Below, piece by piece: positions 43,834-50,905 of a stretch of 64,000 nucleotides of DNA. The stretch spans positions 1 through 64,000 of the forward strand of contig NZ_JAAGLT010000031.1 of assembly GCF_010548275.1 (NCBI RefSeq), in the 5' to 3' direction. This DNA is from Streptomyces sp. SID12488. GTDB lineage: Bacteria > Actinomycetota > Actinomycetes > Streptomycetales > Streptomycetaceae. Position numbers and translations under genes: made by a program. Under the pieces are notes generated by a model. That model worked only from the letters and a program-made list of their open reading frames with translations. It was not told where the DNA came from and made no database searches. The number at the start of each line of letters is the position of its first letter. The stretch's first letter is position 1.

Positions 43834-45167
43834 GCGCCGTCGACGAGTTCACGCGCCAGCTGCCGTTCGACGCGGACGCGGAACGGTCGGTCCTGGGCGG
43901 CATGATGCTGTCCGAGGACGCGATCGCCGACGTGGTCGAGGTCCTCGACGGCCCGGGCGACTTCCACGCCCCGGGGCACGAGCTGGTGTACGGCGCGATC
44001 CTCGGCCTCCACTCCAGCGGGCAGCCCGCCGACCCGATCACCGTCACCAACCACCTGCGCGAACAGGGCCTGCTGGCCAAGGCCGGCGGGGGACCGGCCG
44101 TGCACGCCCTCATCGGGACGGTGCCGACGGCCGCCAACGCAGAGCACTACGCGGGCATCGTGCGGGACTGCGCGATCCGCCGCCGCCTCGTCAAGGCGGG
44201 CACGATGATCGTGCAGCTCGGCTACGACGGCGCGGACGCCACCGAGTCCATGGACGCCGCGCAGGCCGAGCTGAACGAGGCAGCACAGCTCCGCGAGGAC
44301 CCCGACGCGGCGCTGATCGGCGACGACCTCGACGACCTCACCAGCGAACTGGCCGACTTGCAGCAGAACGGGCACGCCACCGGTGTCCTGACCGGCTACA
44401 CCGACTTCGACGGCCTCACCCACGGCCTCCACCCCGGCCAGATGGTCATCGTTGCGGGGCGTCCAGCGCTCGGGAAGTCCACTGTGGGCGTCGACATGGT
44501 CCGCCAGGCCGCGATCCGCGACGGCCGCCCCGCCGCGTTCTTCAGCCTGGAGATGTCCCGCCGGGAGGTGCAGCACCGCATCATCGCCGCCGAGGCCCGC
44601 ATCGGCCTGCACCACATCCGTGGCGGCAGCATGACCGACACCGACTGGGTCCGCTTCGCCCAGCACCTACCCAGGGTGAAGGCGGCCCCGCTGACGATCG
44701 ACGCCACCCCGAACCAGACCGTGACGCAGATCAAGGCCCGCTGCCGGCGTCTCAAGCAGCGCGGCGGCCTGGACCTGGTCGTCATCGACTACCTCCAGCT
44801 CCTCGGCTCCGGGTCCGGTCGCCGTACCGAGACGCGGCAGCAGGAGGTCTCCGACATGAGCCGGTCGATCAAGCTCATGGCGAAGGAACTGGAGGTGCCC
44901 GTCGTCGTCCTCGCGCAGCTCAACCGCGGACCGGAGCAGCGTACGGACAAGAAGCCGCAGGTGTCCGACCTGCGCGAGTCCGGGTCGCTGGAACAGGACG
45001 CGGACATCGTGATCCTGCTGCACCGCGAGGACGCCTACGACAAGGACTCCCCGCGCGCCGGGGAGGCGGACCTGATCGTCGGCAAGCATCGCAACGGGCC
45101 CACGGCGACGATCACGTTGGCCGCGCAGCTGCACTACTCCAGGTTCGTCGACATGGCCCGGCCGTGA
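43830..45167 (+). CDS. dnaB: Replicative DNA helicase (DnaB type)
   Basis: 445 aa, GTGA overlap with the loader stop. N-terminal DnaB domain (PFDADAERSVLGGMML, HELVYGAILGLHSSGQPADPITV), then the RecA-like domain with Walker A VAGRPALGKSTVG (near 210), FSLEMSRREVQHRI, Walker B LVVIDYLQLL and the C-terminal SGSLEQDADIVILLHRED ... LIVGKHRNGPT. It unwinds the phage origin. No intein is seen. Having its own DnaB, the phage needs less from the host. Confidence 0.93.
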   Translation: MSAVDEFTRQLPFDADAERSVLGGMMLSEDAIADVVEVLDGPGDFHAPGHELVYGAILGLHSSGQPADPITVTNHLREQGLLAKAGGGPAVHALIGTVPTAANAEHYAGIVRDCAIRRRLVKAGTMIVQLGYDGADATESMDAAQAELNEAAQLREDPDAALIGDDLDDLTSELADLQQNGHATGVLTGYTDFDGLTHGLHPGQMVIVAGRPALGKSTVGVDMVRQAAIRDGRPAAFFSLEMSRREVQHRIIAAEARIGLHHIRGGSMTDTDWVRFAQHLPRVKAAPLTIDATPNQTVTQIKARCRRLKQRGGLDLVVIDYLQLLGSGSGRRTETRQQEVSDMSRSIKLMAKELEVPVVVLAQLNRGPEQRTDKKPQVSDLRESGSLEQDADIVILLHREDAYDKDSPRAGEADLIVGKHRNGPTATITLAAQLHYSRFVDMARP

Positions 45168-45412
45168 CCGCGCTCACCGAGGAGGACATCGCCGCCGCCC
45201 GCGCGCAGGGCGACCTGTCCGCGCTTCTGCTGATGGCGTCCGGCATGTCGACCGCCGCGCCGAAGCAGCGCGTCAAGGCGCCGCCTGTCCAGGTGTCCCG
45301 GGCGCGGCCCGGCGCGTGGCCGGACGGCTCGAGACCGCCAGGCCTGCTGCCCGAGGTCGCCGACCACCTCGCTCGACTGTGGCCCGACCGCTACCCCGGG
45401 AGGAACTCGTGA
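45164..45412 (+). CDS. Small phage protein of unknown function
   Basis: 82 aa, GTG start overlapping the DnaB stop. Short helical N-terminus (LTEEDIAAARAQGDLSALLLM), then a Pro/Arg-rich tail. No family recognised. Its stop overlaps the start of the next gene. Confidence 0.6.
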   Translation: MTALTEEDIAAARAQGDLSALLLMASGMSTAAPKQRVKAPPVQVSRARPGAWPDGSRPPGLLPEVADHLARLWPDRYPGRNS

Positions 45413-46029
45413 CCGACTGCGGACTGTGCGAGCACGACGCCGGTACCCGGTACCTGTGCGAGCGGGACACTGTCGCCCTCGCCGGGCGCCTCGACCAGCT
45501 GCCCGCCCTCGCCGACGAGCTGGTCGACTTCCTGGTGCCGCGCCGCTCCGGGTTCGGCGAGCTGGTGACGGCACGCACGGCCGGCCCCCGGTCGCCGATC
45601 AACGAGGACGTCCTCGACGAGCTGCGGGACAACCGGGCGGGCGAGATCGTGCACTCCTGGCGGGTGGACGTGCAGCGCGAACGCTGGCCGCACCACAGTG
45701 CGCCGCCGCCCTCCGGGCTGGCAGCTGACTGCCGGTGGCTGGCGATGGAGCTGGAGTGGATCACCACCCACTACCCGCCCGTCGGGGACCTGGCGCGCGA
45801 AGTGCGCGCGCTGGAGGCCGAACTCCGCTCGCTGGTCGGGGACCCGGTGCCCCGGCGGCAGCGGCTCGGTACGTGCGTGGCGGTGACGGACGACGCAGGC
45901 ACGGTGTGCGGGGCGGAGTTGTCGCGGTTGCCGGGCGGGCCGGTGCGCTGCCGGTCGTGCGGCTGCGCGTACCAGGGCGAGACGGACCTGCTTCTGCTGC
46001 TGCACTACCAACCCACGCCTGCGGCCTAA
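45409..46029 (+). CDS. Phage zinc-ribbon protein
   Basis: 206 aa from GTG 45,409 (overlap with the previous stop). Cys pairs at the start (CGLCEHDAGTRYLCERD) and near the end (CGAELSRLPGGPVRCRSCGCAY) suggest one or two zinc ribbons. The middle is helical (LAGRLDQLPALADELVDFLV). Similar proteins are common in Streptomyces phages, with no assigned function. It ends convergent with the RHH gene, sharing four bases. Confidence 0.65.
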   Translation: MTDCGLCEHDAGTRYLCERDTVALAGRLDQLPALADELVDFLVPRRSGFGELVTARTAGPRSPINEDVLDELRDNRAGEIVHSWRVDVQRERWPHHSAPPPSGLAADCRWLAMELEWITTHYPPVGDLAREVRALEAELRSLVGDPVPRRQRLGTCVAVTDDAGTVCGAELSRLPGGPVRCRSCGCAYQGETDLLLLLHYQPTPAA

Positions 46030-46205
46030 GCCTCGTCGGAGTCCTGCCGAGTCGGGCGACTGGACACGTATCGGTGCAGGGCCGACACGATCACGTCGGT
46101 GACCGTGCGGCCCTCCGCCTCAGCCTTCGCCTTTGCAGCACTCCATAGCCCGTCCGGGACCCGCACGTTCCGCAAAGGCGTCTTGCCTGTGGCTGGCCTG
46201 CCCAT
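46026..46205 (-). CDS. Ribbon-helix-helix DNA-binding protein
   Basis: 59 aa from ATG 46,205. The pattern LRNVRVPDGLWSAAKAKAEAEGRTVTDVIVSALHRYVSS is a CopG/Arc-type ribbon-helix-helix. It is the only minus-strand gene between the repressor and the tail. Repeated TGTAGGTACA sites lie in front of it and in the promoter of the divergent gene, so it probably controls both. An open extension to 46,262 crosses its promoter. Confidence 0.75.
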   Translation of the reverse strand: MGRPATGKTPLRNVRVPDGLWSAAKAKAEAEGRTVTDVIVSALHRYVSSRPTRQDSDEA

Positions 46206-46216
46206 GGCACCTCCCC

Positions 46217-46293
46217 TGTAGGTACAGAAATCTACGCCCACCACCACGGATCCACTTGACACGGCTCACGCCTCACGCGTTAATGTAGGTACA
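46217..46293. promoter_or_regulatory. Divergent promoter with two TGTAGGTACA operator copies
   Basis: TGTAGGTACA occurs at 46,217-46,226 and again at 46,284-46,293. The first lies at the start of the RHH gene; the second overlaps the -10 of a rightward promoter with TTGACA at 46,256-46,261 and TAATGT at 46,281-46,286 (19-bp spacer). GTAG...CTAC near 46,218-46,235 adds an imperfect palindrome. The copies fit autoregulation by the RHH protein. Confidence 0.55.
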
Positions 46294-46332
46294 CAAAGTC
46301 ACTGTGAACAGCAGCGACGGAGGAGCTGAACC

Positions 46333-46662
46333 ATGTCCGATATCACGTGGCACCGCCCGGAGTTCCAGGGGAAAGACGACCAGCTCGTCAGCCTCGCCGG
46401 AGTCGCCGTGTTCGCCGGAGTCACCCGCGCGGCCGTCTCGAACTGGCGCAAGCGGCACGACTTCCCCAAGCCCGTCATGACCGCCGGCCGCACCGTCTGG
46501 GTCGTCCGTACCGAGGCGGAAACCTGGCTGGCCAGCCGTTCGACGCAGAGCGCGACAGACACCGAGACCAAGCGCGCTGCGCTGGAGGCCCGTGAGGCCC
46601 GCCAAGCCATCGCCCTGGCCACCACCCGCAAGAAGCTACGCGAGCTACGCCAGCAGCACTGA
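46333..46662 (+). CDS. HTH DNA-binding protein (AlpA-like)
   Basis: 109 aa, ATG 46,333 with GGAGG upstream. Residues 20-65 are a helix-turn-helix (LAGVAVFAGVTRAAVSNWRKRHDFPKPVMTAGRTVWVVRTEAETWLAS) of the kind that recognises DNA in excisionases and AlpA. A basic coiled tail follows. It is the first gene of a rightward operon of small genes and may regulate it. Confidence 0.72.
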   Translation: MSDITWHRPEFQGKDDQLVSLAGVAVFAGVTRAAVSNWRKRHDFPKPVMTAGRTVWVVRTEAETWLASRSTQSATDTETKRAALEAREARQAIALATTRKKLRELRQQH

Positions 46663-46743
46663 ACAAAGACGGCCCCCGGCGGTGTTACGAGCACCGACCG
46701 AGGGCCTGACCGAACCCTTGATCAAGCAAGGAGAACGGCTGTC

Positions 46744-47001
46744 ATGGATCTTCCCATGCCCGCGATCACCCCGACTCGCAGGCTCATCGCCGCGGGCATC
46801 ATCCGCCGCATCGCCGGACGCACCATCAGCGTCCGCGTCACCGAGGCCGGCGTCACCGGCACCATCAAGAACGCCCGCGTCGCCGAACTGCACCGCCTCT
46901 GCCGCGAGGACTACACCAGCAGCGCCGACCGCCGCACCCAGGACCACCGCGACGACGCCTTCCTCCTCGCCCGCGCCTCCGAGGCGGTGGCCGCACGATG
47001 A
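46744..47001 (+). CDS. Small phage protein of unknown function
   Basis: 85 aa, ATG 46,744 with AAGGAG upstream. Basic, with a beta-rich middle (GIIRRIAGRTISVRVTEAGVTGTIKNARVAELHRLC). No family recognised. Its stop overlaps the next start by four bases. Confidence 0.6.
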   Translation: MDLPMPAITPTRRLIAAGIIRRIAGRTISVRVTEAGVTGTIKNARVAELHRLCREDYTSSADRRTQDHRDDAFLLARASEAVAAR

Positions 47002-47216
47002 GCACCCCCTACGACCCGCTGCGCGAGCCCGGCTACACCACTGCGGACTTCGGTTCCCTCGAGGCCGAGATCGCCGTCACCCGGCGGATCCTGGACGAGA
47101 CGGCGCCCCTGAACATCCACAGCAACGACGACATGCTGAAGGCCGCCGTCGCCCTCGACTGCCGTGTCCGCGGACTCCTCGCCGCCCTCGACGCCAAGCG
47201 GGGTGAGGGCCAGTGA
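46998..47216 (+). CDS. Small phage protein of unknown function
   Basis: 72 aa, overlapping both neighbours. Helical (DFGSLEAEIAVTRRILDETAPLNIHSNDDMLKAAVALDCRVRGLLAAL). No motif recognised. Confidence 0.6.
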   Translation: MSTPYDPLREPGYTTADFGSLEAEIAVTRRILDETAPLNIHSNDDMLKAAVALDCRVRGLLAALDAKRGEGQ

Positions 47217-47587
47217 GCGAGCCCCGCACGATCACCCTGCCCACCGCCGACCACGGCCCGGTCACCGTGACCTGCCCCGCCTGGTGCATCGGCCACCCCA
47301 ACCACAGGCCCGACTACCAGCGCGCCGACATCCTTCACAAGGGCCCCGACGTCAACCTCGCCTTCCACGGCACCGAGGTCATCGCCTCGTGCCTCGCCCA
47401 GTCCCCGTACGCGACGCCCGGCGACCCGAGCCTTGGCGGCCGGACACCCGGTGTCTCGGTCTACCCGCCCGGCCGGACCCTGACCCCCGTCCAGCTGTAC
47501 AGCCTCGCCGCTGCCCTGGACGGATACGCAGACCGGCTGCGCGACCTCGCCGACCAGTTGCACACGCTCCTCGGGGGTGGCCAGTGA
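47213..47587 (+). CDS. DUF6907 protein
   Basis: 124 aa, GTGA overlap start. VTCPAWCIGHPNHRPDYQRADILHK gives the C-x3-C...H pattern of DUF6907, followed by the beta-rich core and LTPVQLYSLAAALDGYADRLRDLADQL helix. Related in build to the protein at 39,969. Such proteins recur in Streptomyces genomes and phages without known role. Confidence 0.65.
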   Translation: MSEPRTITLPTADHGPVTVTCPAWCIGHPNHRPDYQRADILHKGPDVNLAFHGTEVIASCLAQSPYATPGDPSLGGRTPGVSVYPPGRTLTPVQLYSLAAALDGYADRLRDLADQLHTLLGGGQ

Positions 47588-48480
47588 ACCGCGACCCCTC
47601 GCGAGCCCTCGCCACCACCGCCGGCGCCGTCATCATCGCCCTCACCGCCGCAGCATTCTGGCTGTCGTACGCGCACCTCGCCGAGGTCGCCCTCGCCCAC
47701 GGCCTCCACGACGCCGAGGTACGCGCGTGGGCATGGCCAGCCTGCCTCGACCTGTTCATCATCGCGGGCGAGGTCATGTGGCTACGGGCCGCACTCGCCC
47801 ACCACGTCGACCCCTGGGCCATCGTCCTCACCGTCGTCGGATCCGGGGGATCGATCGCCCTGAACGTGGCAGGAGTCGGCGCCGACGCCCAGGCCCTCGA
47901 CTACGTCGTCGCAGCGGTTCCGCCCACGGCCGCGCTCCTCGCCTTCGGAGCGCTCATGCGGCAGGTCCACCAGGCCCTCGCCGGACCGGCAGCGGCCGTG
48001 ACGGAACTCCAGCCGGAACGGAGTTCCGCCCCGGCGGAACTGCCGGAACCGGCACCGGAACTCCGGGCGGAACAAGCGGAACCGATCACCGTCGAAAGAG
48101 TCCCCGAGCCGGTCGACGCCCAGCCTTCCGGGCCCGTCCTCGGCCCCTGGACGCCCGTGGCGGAACTGGTCGGCGGAACAGGCGGAACAGCCTTCGACCT
48201 GCGGCTGCCCAACGGCTACCGGGCCGCTGAGCCCCTCGGCGGAACCGTGCCGGAACCGGCACCGGAACCAGTTCCGCCCACCGGAACCGACACCGGAACC
48301 GGCGCCGACGACATCGAGGCCACCGACAGCCAGAACACCACCTTCGAGGCCCGCGTCGCCCTCGTCCGCACCTGGCTGCTCACCGAACCGGACCTCACCG
48401 GAACCGAGATCGGAACCAAGTTCCGCGTCTCCGACGGATACGGCCGGCGCCTCCTGCGGACCGCACGAGGCGACACGTGA
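47584..48480 (+). CDS. DUF2637 membrane protein with a C-terminal HTH-like tail
   Basis: 298 aa from GTG 47,584 (overlap with the previous stop; the frame is open further upstream in error). Four hydrophobic segments in residues 10-130 (GAVIIALTAAAFWLSYAHLAEVAL, DLFIIAGEVMWLRAAL, IVLTVVGSGGSIALNVAGV) match DUF2637. A long Pro/Glu-rich linker (about 140-240) follows, then EARVALVRTWLLTEPDLTGTEIGTKFRVSDGYGRRLLRTAR, which looks like a helix-turn-helix. DUF2637 proteins are better known from Streptomyces conjugative elements (Spd functions). Confidence 0.7.
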   Translation: MNRDPSRALATTAGAVIIALTAAAFWLSYAHLAEVALAHGLHDAEVRAWAWPACLDLFIIAGEVMWLRAALAHHVDPWAIVLTVVGSGGSIALNVAGVGADAQALDYVVAAVPPTAALLAFGALMRQVHQALAGPAAAVTELQPERSSAPAELPEPAPELRAEQAEPITVERVPEPVDAQPSGPVLGPWTPVAELVGGTGGTAFDLRLPNGYRAAEPLGGTVPEPAPEPVPPTGTDTGTGADDIEATDSQNTTFEARVALVRTWLLTEPDLTGTEIGTKFRVSDGYGRRLLRTARGDT

Positions 48481-48623
48481 CCGTCGCCGGATGCTTCGCC
48501 GCCGCCGCCCTCCTCGCGCTGTTCGGCCTCTGCGCCATCGCGCTCCACGACGTCCCAAAGATCTCCGGGACCGTCGCCCTGATCATCACGCTGGCCGCGC
48601 TCGGCGTGGCCGTGTACCGCTGA
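48477..48623 (+). CDS. 48-residue two-helix membrane microprotein
   Basis: GTG 48,477 overlaps the previous stop by four bases. It reads two hydrophobic segments, VAGCFAAAALLALFGLCAIAL and VALIITLAALGVAVY, joined by HDVPKISGT. The overlaps and codon use support it as a real gene. It lies in a group of membrane proteins (47,584-49,511). Function unknown. Confidence 0.7.
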   Translation: MTVAGCFAAAALLALFGLCAIALHDVPKISGTVALIITLAALGVAVYR

Positions 48624-48633
48624 AGGACCACCC

Positions 48634-49140
48634 GTGAACTTCGTAACGTTCGGCGGCGTCACCGTCGGCCTCTGCATCCTCGGCTACCAACTCGCCAACT
48701 GGTACCCCGGCTACAGGGCACTCAGGAAGAAACCTCTGCCACTCCTCGCCCGCCTCGCCCCGTTCCTCCTCGGCTGGATCTACGGCGTCCTGGCCATCCT
48801 CGGCGTCGGCGGCCTGATCGGCTGGGCAGCCGACACCGCCCTCTGGATCAGCAACTGGCTCGGGGACGCAGCACTCGTGTGGGGCGTCGGCGGCACGACC
48901 GGCCAGTCCGCGACCGGCACCGACTACCTGCCCCTCACCCGCGCCGGCGGCGGCGTCCTCCTCATCCTGACCATCGTCATGGTCGCTGCGGTGAAGAAGT
49001 CCGCGTACGGCCGGGACCTGAAGCTGGGCACGTGGTGCGGCATCTGTCTCGGCACCTCGGCGGGCATCGCCGGGTTCGCCGCCGTGCCGTTGGCGCAGGC
49101 CGCCAACTGGCTCGGTGACCGCGTGTACGGGGCGCTGTGA
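48634..49140 (+). CDS. Phage membrane protein
   Basis: 168 aa from GTG 48,634 (AAGGACC upstream). Four hydrophobic segments (for example GVTVGLCILGYQLANW, LLGWIYGVLAILGVGGLIGW, GGGVLLILTIVMVAAV, AGIAGFAAVPLAQAANWL). No family recognised; the layout resembles membrane proteins of Streptomyces conjugative elements. Confidence 0.65.
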   Translation: MNFVTFGGVTVGLCILGYQLANWYPGYRALRKKPLPLLARLAPFLLGWIYGVLAILGVGGLIGWAADTALWISNWLGDAALVWGVGGTTGQSATGTDYLPLTRAGGGVLLILTIVMVAAVKKSAYGRDLKLGTWCGICLGTSAGIAGFAAVPLAQAANWLGDRVYGAL

Positions 49141-49511
49141 TGGCCCGCCAGGAGAAGCCCGAGGACTCCTCGGAAGAGCCGAGCCGGACGGCCGGCGCGT
49201 GCGTGCTCGTCATCCTCGCGGGGGCCGTGACCGCCGTGGTGTTCGCCGCCTCGCCCACGGTCGGAGTGCTCGCCCTGTGGGCCGTCGGTGCCGGGCTGCT
49301 GTGGCGTACGGCCCGCCGCCGCATGTCCGATTCGTCCGCCACTCCCCCACCGCAGGAGGACCGCCCCTCCTGCGACGAATGCGCAGGTCACGAACTCGTC
49401 AGCATCACCCCTCTCGAAGGCCAGAAGGGGATGTTGATCTACACCACAGCCGTCCCGGACCGCCCTAACCACACCCACATCCACATCGCCGGAGAGGTGA
49501 ACGCACCATGA
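49140..49511 (+). CDS. Small membrane protein with zinc-knuckle tail
   Basis: 123 aa from ATG 49,140 (or GTG 49,137). Two hydrophobic segments (ACVLVILAGAVTAVVFAA, VGVLALWAVGAGLLW) are followed by a soluble part with CDECAGHE and a His-rich NHTHIHIAGEV end. Stop overlaps the next microprotein start. Function unknown. Confidence 0.6.
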   Translation: MARQEKPEDSSEEPSRTAGACVLVILAGAVTAVVFAASPTVGVLALWAVGAGLLWRTARRRMSDSSATPPPQEDRPSCDECAGHELVSITPLEGQKGMLIYTTAVPDRPNHTHIHIAGEVNAP

Positions 49512-49591
49512 TCCGACACCTGTTGACCCGCGCATACGACTACTGCTCCACCTGCGGCTGGTGGGTCAAGGACTGCGGCCACCCCCAGTAG
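49508..49591 (+). CDS. 27-residue zinc-knuckle microprotein
   Basis: ATG 49,508 overlaps the previous stop. It reads MIRHLLTRAYDYCSTCGWWVKDCG then HPQ, with C-x2-C and C-x-H spacing typical of a small zinc knuckle. Its position in a chain of overlapping genes supports translation. Confidence 0.55.
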   Translation: MIRHLLTRAYDYCSTCGWWVKDCGHPQ

Positions 49592-49600
49592 CGCATCCTG

Positions 49601-49807
49601 GTGAGCATGGAGTCGCAGATGATCCGGCCCGGCCACCTCACGGCACACCAGACCGCCCGCCTCCTCGGCATCGAGCTGGACGCCGTACGCCAGCTCGTCC
49701 GCCGCGGCCGACTCACCCGCTCAGGCGGCACACCACGACAGCCCTGGTACGCCGCCCACGACGTCGCCGCCCTCGCCGCCGAACGCCAGACCCGTAAGGC
49801 CGCTTGA
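49601..49807 (+). CDS. Small HTH protein
   Basis: 68 aa from GTG 49,601 (ATG 49,607 possible). LTAHQTARLLGIELDAVRQLVRRGRLTRSGGTPRQPWYAAHDVAALAAER is a MerR/excisionase-like helix-turn-helix. It is the last gene before a strong terminator and may regulate late genes. Confidence 0.68.
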   Translation: MSMESQMIRPGHLTAHQTARLLGIELDAVRQLVRRGRLTRSGGTPRQPWYAAHDVAALAAERQTRKAA

Positions 49808-49872
49808 CCGCAGGTCAGACGCGTGTCACGATCCGCGTGTACAACTGTGCCCCGAAACAGGCACCACAGACG

Positions 49873-49920
49873 CATGACGCAGCCCCAGCCAATCCCCCCC
49901 CCGGCTGGGGCTGCGTCATG
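49873..49920 (+). terminator. Terminator before the HNH/terminase module
   Basis: 18-bp perfect arms CATGACGCAGCCCCAGCC and complement around a 12-base loop that is mostly C. It separates the early/middle genes from the packaging genes. Confidence 0.75.
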
Positions 49921-49934
49921 TCCCAGGGGGCGGG

Positions 49935-50234
49935 GTGAGCGTGGCCACCGGTGGCAGCGAACTCACCAGCTACGAGTACCGGCAGGTACGCGCCCGCATC
50001 CTCGCCGCATCCGACGTCTGCATCGTCTGCGGCCACAGCGCCTCCACCGCCGTCGACCACATCCACCCCCGCAGCAAGGGCGGCGCCAAGCTCGACCCCG
50101 ACAACCTCGCCCCCATCCACGGCGTCACCGGCTGCCCCATCTGCCTCCGCAAGTGCAACAGCGAGAAGAGCAACCGGCCCCTCGCCGAGGTGGTCCAGCT
50201 GGTGACGTCGGTCGACTGGTTCGCCGGACCGTGA
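49935..50234 (+). CDS. HNH endonuclease
   Basis: 99 aa, GTG 49,935 with AGGGGGCGGGG upstream. Zinc Cys pair CIVC (near 29), the HNH core STAVDHIHPRSKGGAKLDPDNLAPIHGVTGCPICLRKCNSEKSNRP with second Cys pair. HNH nucleases beside terminases take part in cos cleavage and packaging in HK97-like phages, which fits its place two genes before the small terminase. Confidence 0.88.
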   Translation: MSVATGGSELTSYEYRQVRARILAASDVCIVCGHSASTAVDHIHPRSKGGAKLDPDNLAPIHGVTGCPICLRKCNSEKSNRPLAEVVQLVTSVDWFAGP

Positions 50235-50243
50235 GGAGACGAC

Positions 50244-50507
50244 ATGCCCGTACCCTCCGAGACCGCCTACGGTCCGATCGCTGACGTTGCCGACTGGCTG
50301 CGCGCCAACGGCATCGACCCGAACGACGTGCCGCACGAGGGGCCGATCACCATCGACGGGCAGTGCATCCGGTATGCGGCCCTGCTGCGCAACGAGGACG
50401 GCCACCGCTACGTCGACCAGGCCACCGGCGATGCGGCACGCGAAGAGCGAACCGCATCACTCAAGGTCGAGCCGCCCGAGAAAGTGCAGGTCAGATCCGC
50501 TATCTGA
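50244..50507 (+). CDS. Phage protein of unknown function
   Basis: 87 aa, ATG 50,244 with GAGGAG upstream. Contains VADWLRANGIDPNDVPHEGPITIDGQCIRYAALLRNEDGHRY; similar short proteins occur between HNH and terminase genes of actinophages. No assigned role. Confidence 0.6.
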   Translation: MPVPSETAYGPIADVADWLRANGIDPNDVPHEGPITIDGQCIRYAALLRNEDGHRYVDQATGDAAREERTASLKVEPPEKVQVRSAI

Positions 50508-50629
50508 TCTGATCCGGCTCGGGATCTCCCTGGGATTTTTAGAAATCGGACATATCGCAACCCCGCGCCCAGCTTTTATTTTTCTCCCCCCGGCCCGATG
50601 GCACAGGGATGATCTTGGAAGGGGGCGCC
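50508..50629. other. AT-rich gap before the terminase, candidate cos region
   Basis: 122 bp, much richer in A/T than the prophage average (GGATTTTTAGAAATCGG, CAGCTTTTATTTTTCTCCCC), with the repeat ATCTGATCTGATCCGG at its left. No gene. Its place between HNH and small terminase is where cos sites are found in related phages; no cleavage site can be named. Confidence 0.3.
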
Positions 50630-50905
50630 ATGGGCTCGGTCGAGGACGCCGTGCGTAGCGACGTCGAGCAGCTCGGCGACCTGGTCGGGGTCGAGCCGTC
50701 CCTGTCCGAGTTGGCGTACACGCTGGCCGTCCGGATCGACGCTGCGGCGACTGCCCAGTGCGAGACGTGTGGAGAGCCGGTGACCCAAGAGGACCGGTTG
50801 CTCCCCCAGTTGATCCGCGAGCTCCGGCAGACGCTCGCCCAGCTGCTGGAGGGGCGGGCCGCTGACGATGACGACGACCTCGGAGACCTGGGCTCCCCCG
50901 ACTGA
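50630..50905 (+). CDS. Probable terminase small subunit
   Basis: 91 aa from ATG 50,630 (GGAAGGGGG upstream, better than ATG 50,609). Helical and acidic (VEDAVRSDVEQLGDLVGVEPSLSELAYTLAVRIDAA), with a CETCGEPV Cys pair. Assigned mainly by position before the large subunit, with which it overlaps by 38 bp. It would recognise the packaging site. Confidence 0.6.
   Translation: MGSVEDAVRSDVEQLGDLVGVEPSLSELAYTLAVRIDAAATAQCETCGEPVTQEDRLLPQLIRELRQTLAQLLEGRAADDDDDLGDLGSPD

Noticed and set aside
43830..45167. Intein in DnaB
   Set aside because: The protein is of normal length with all motifs continuous.
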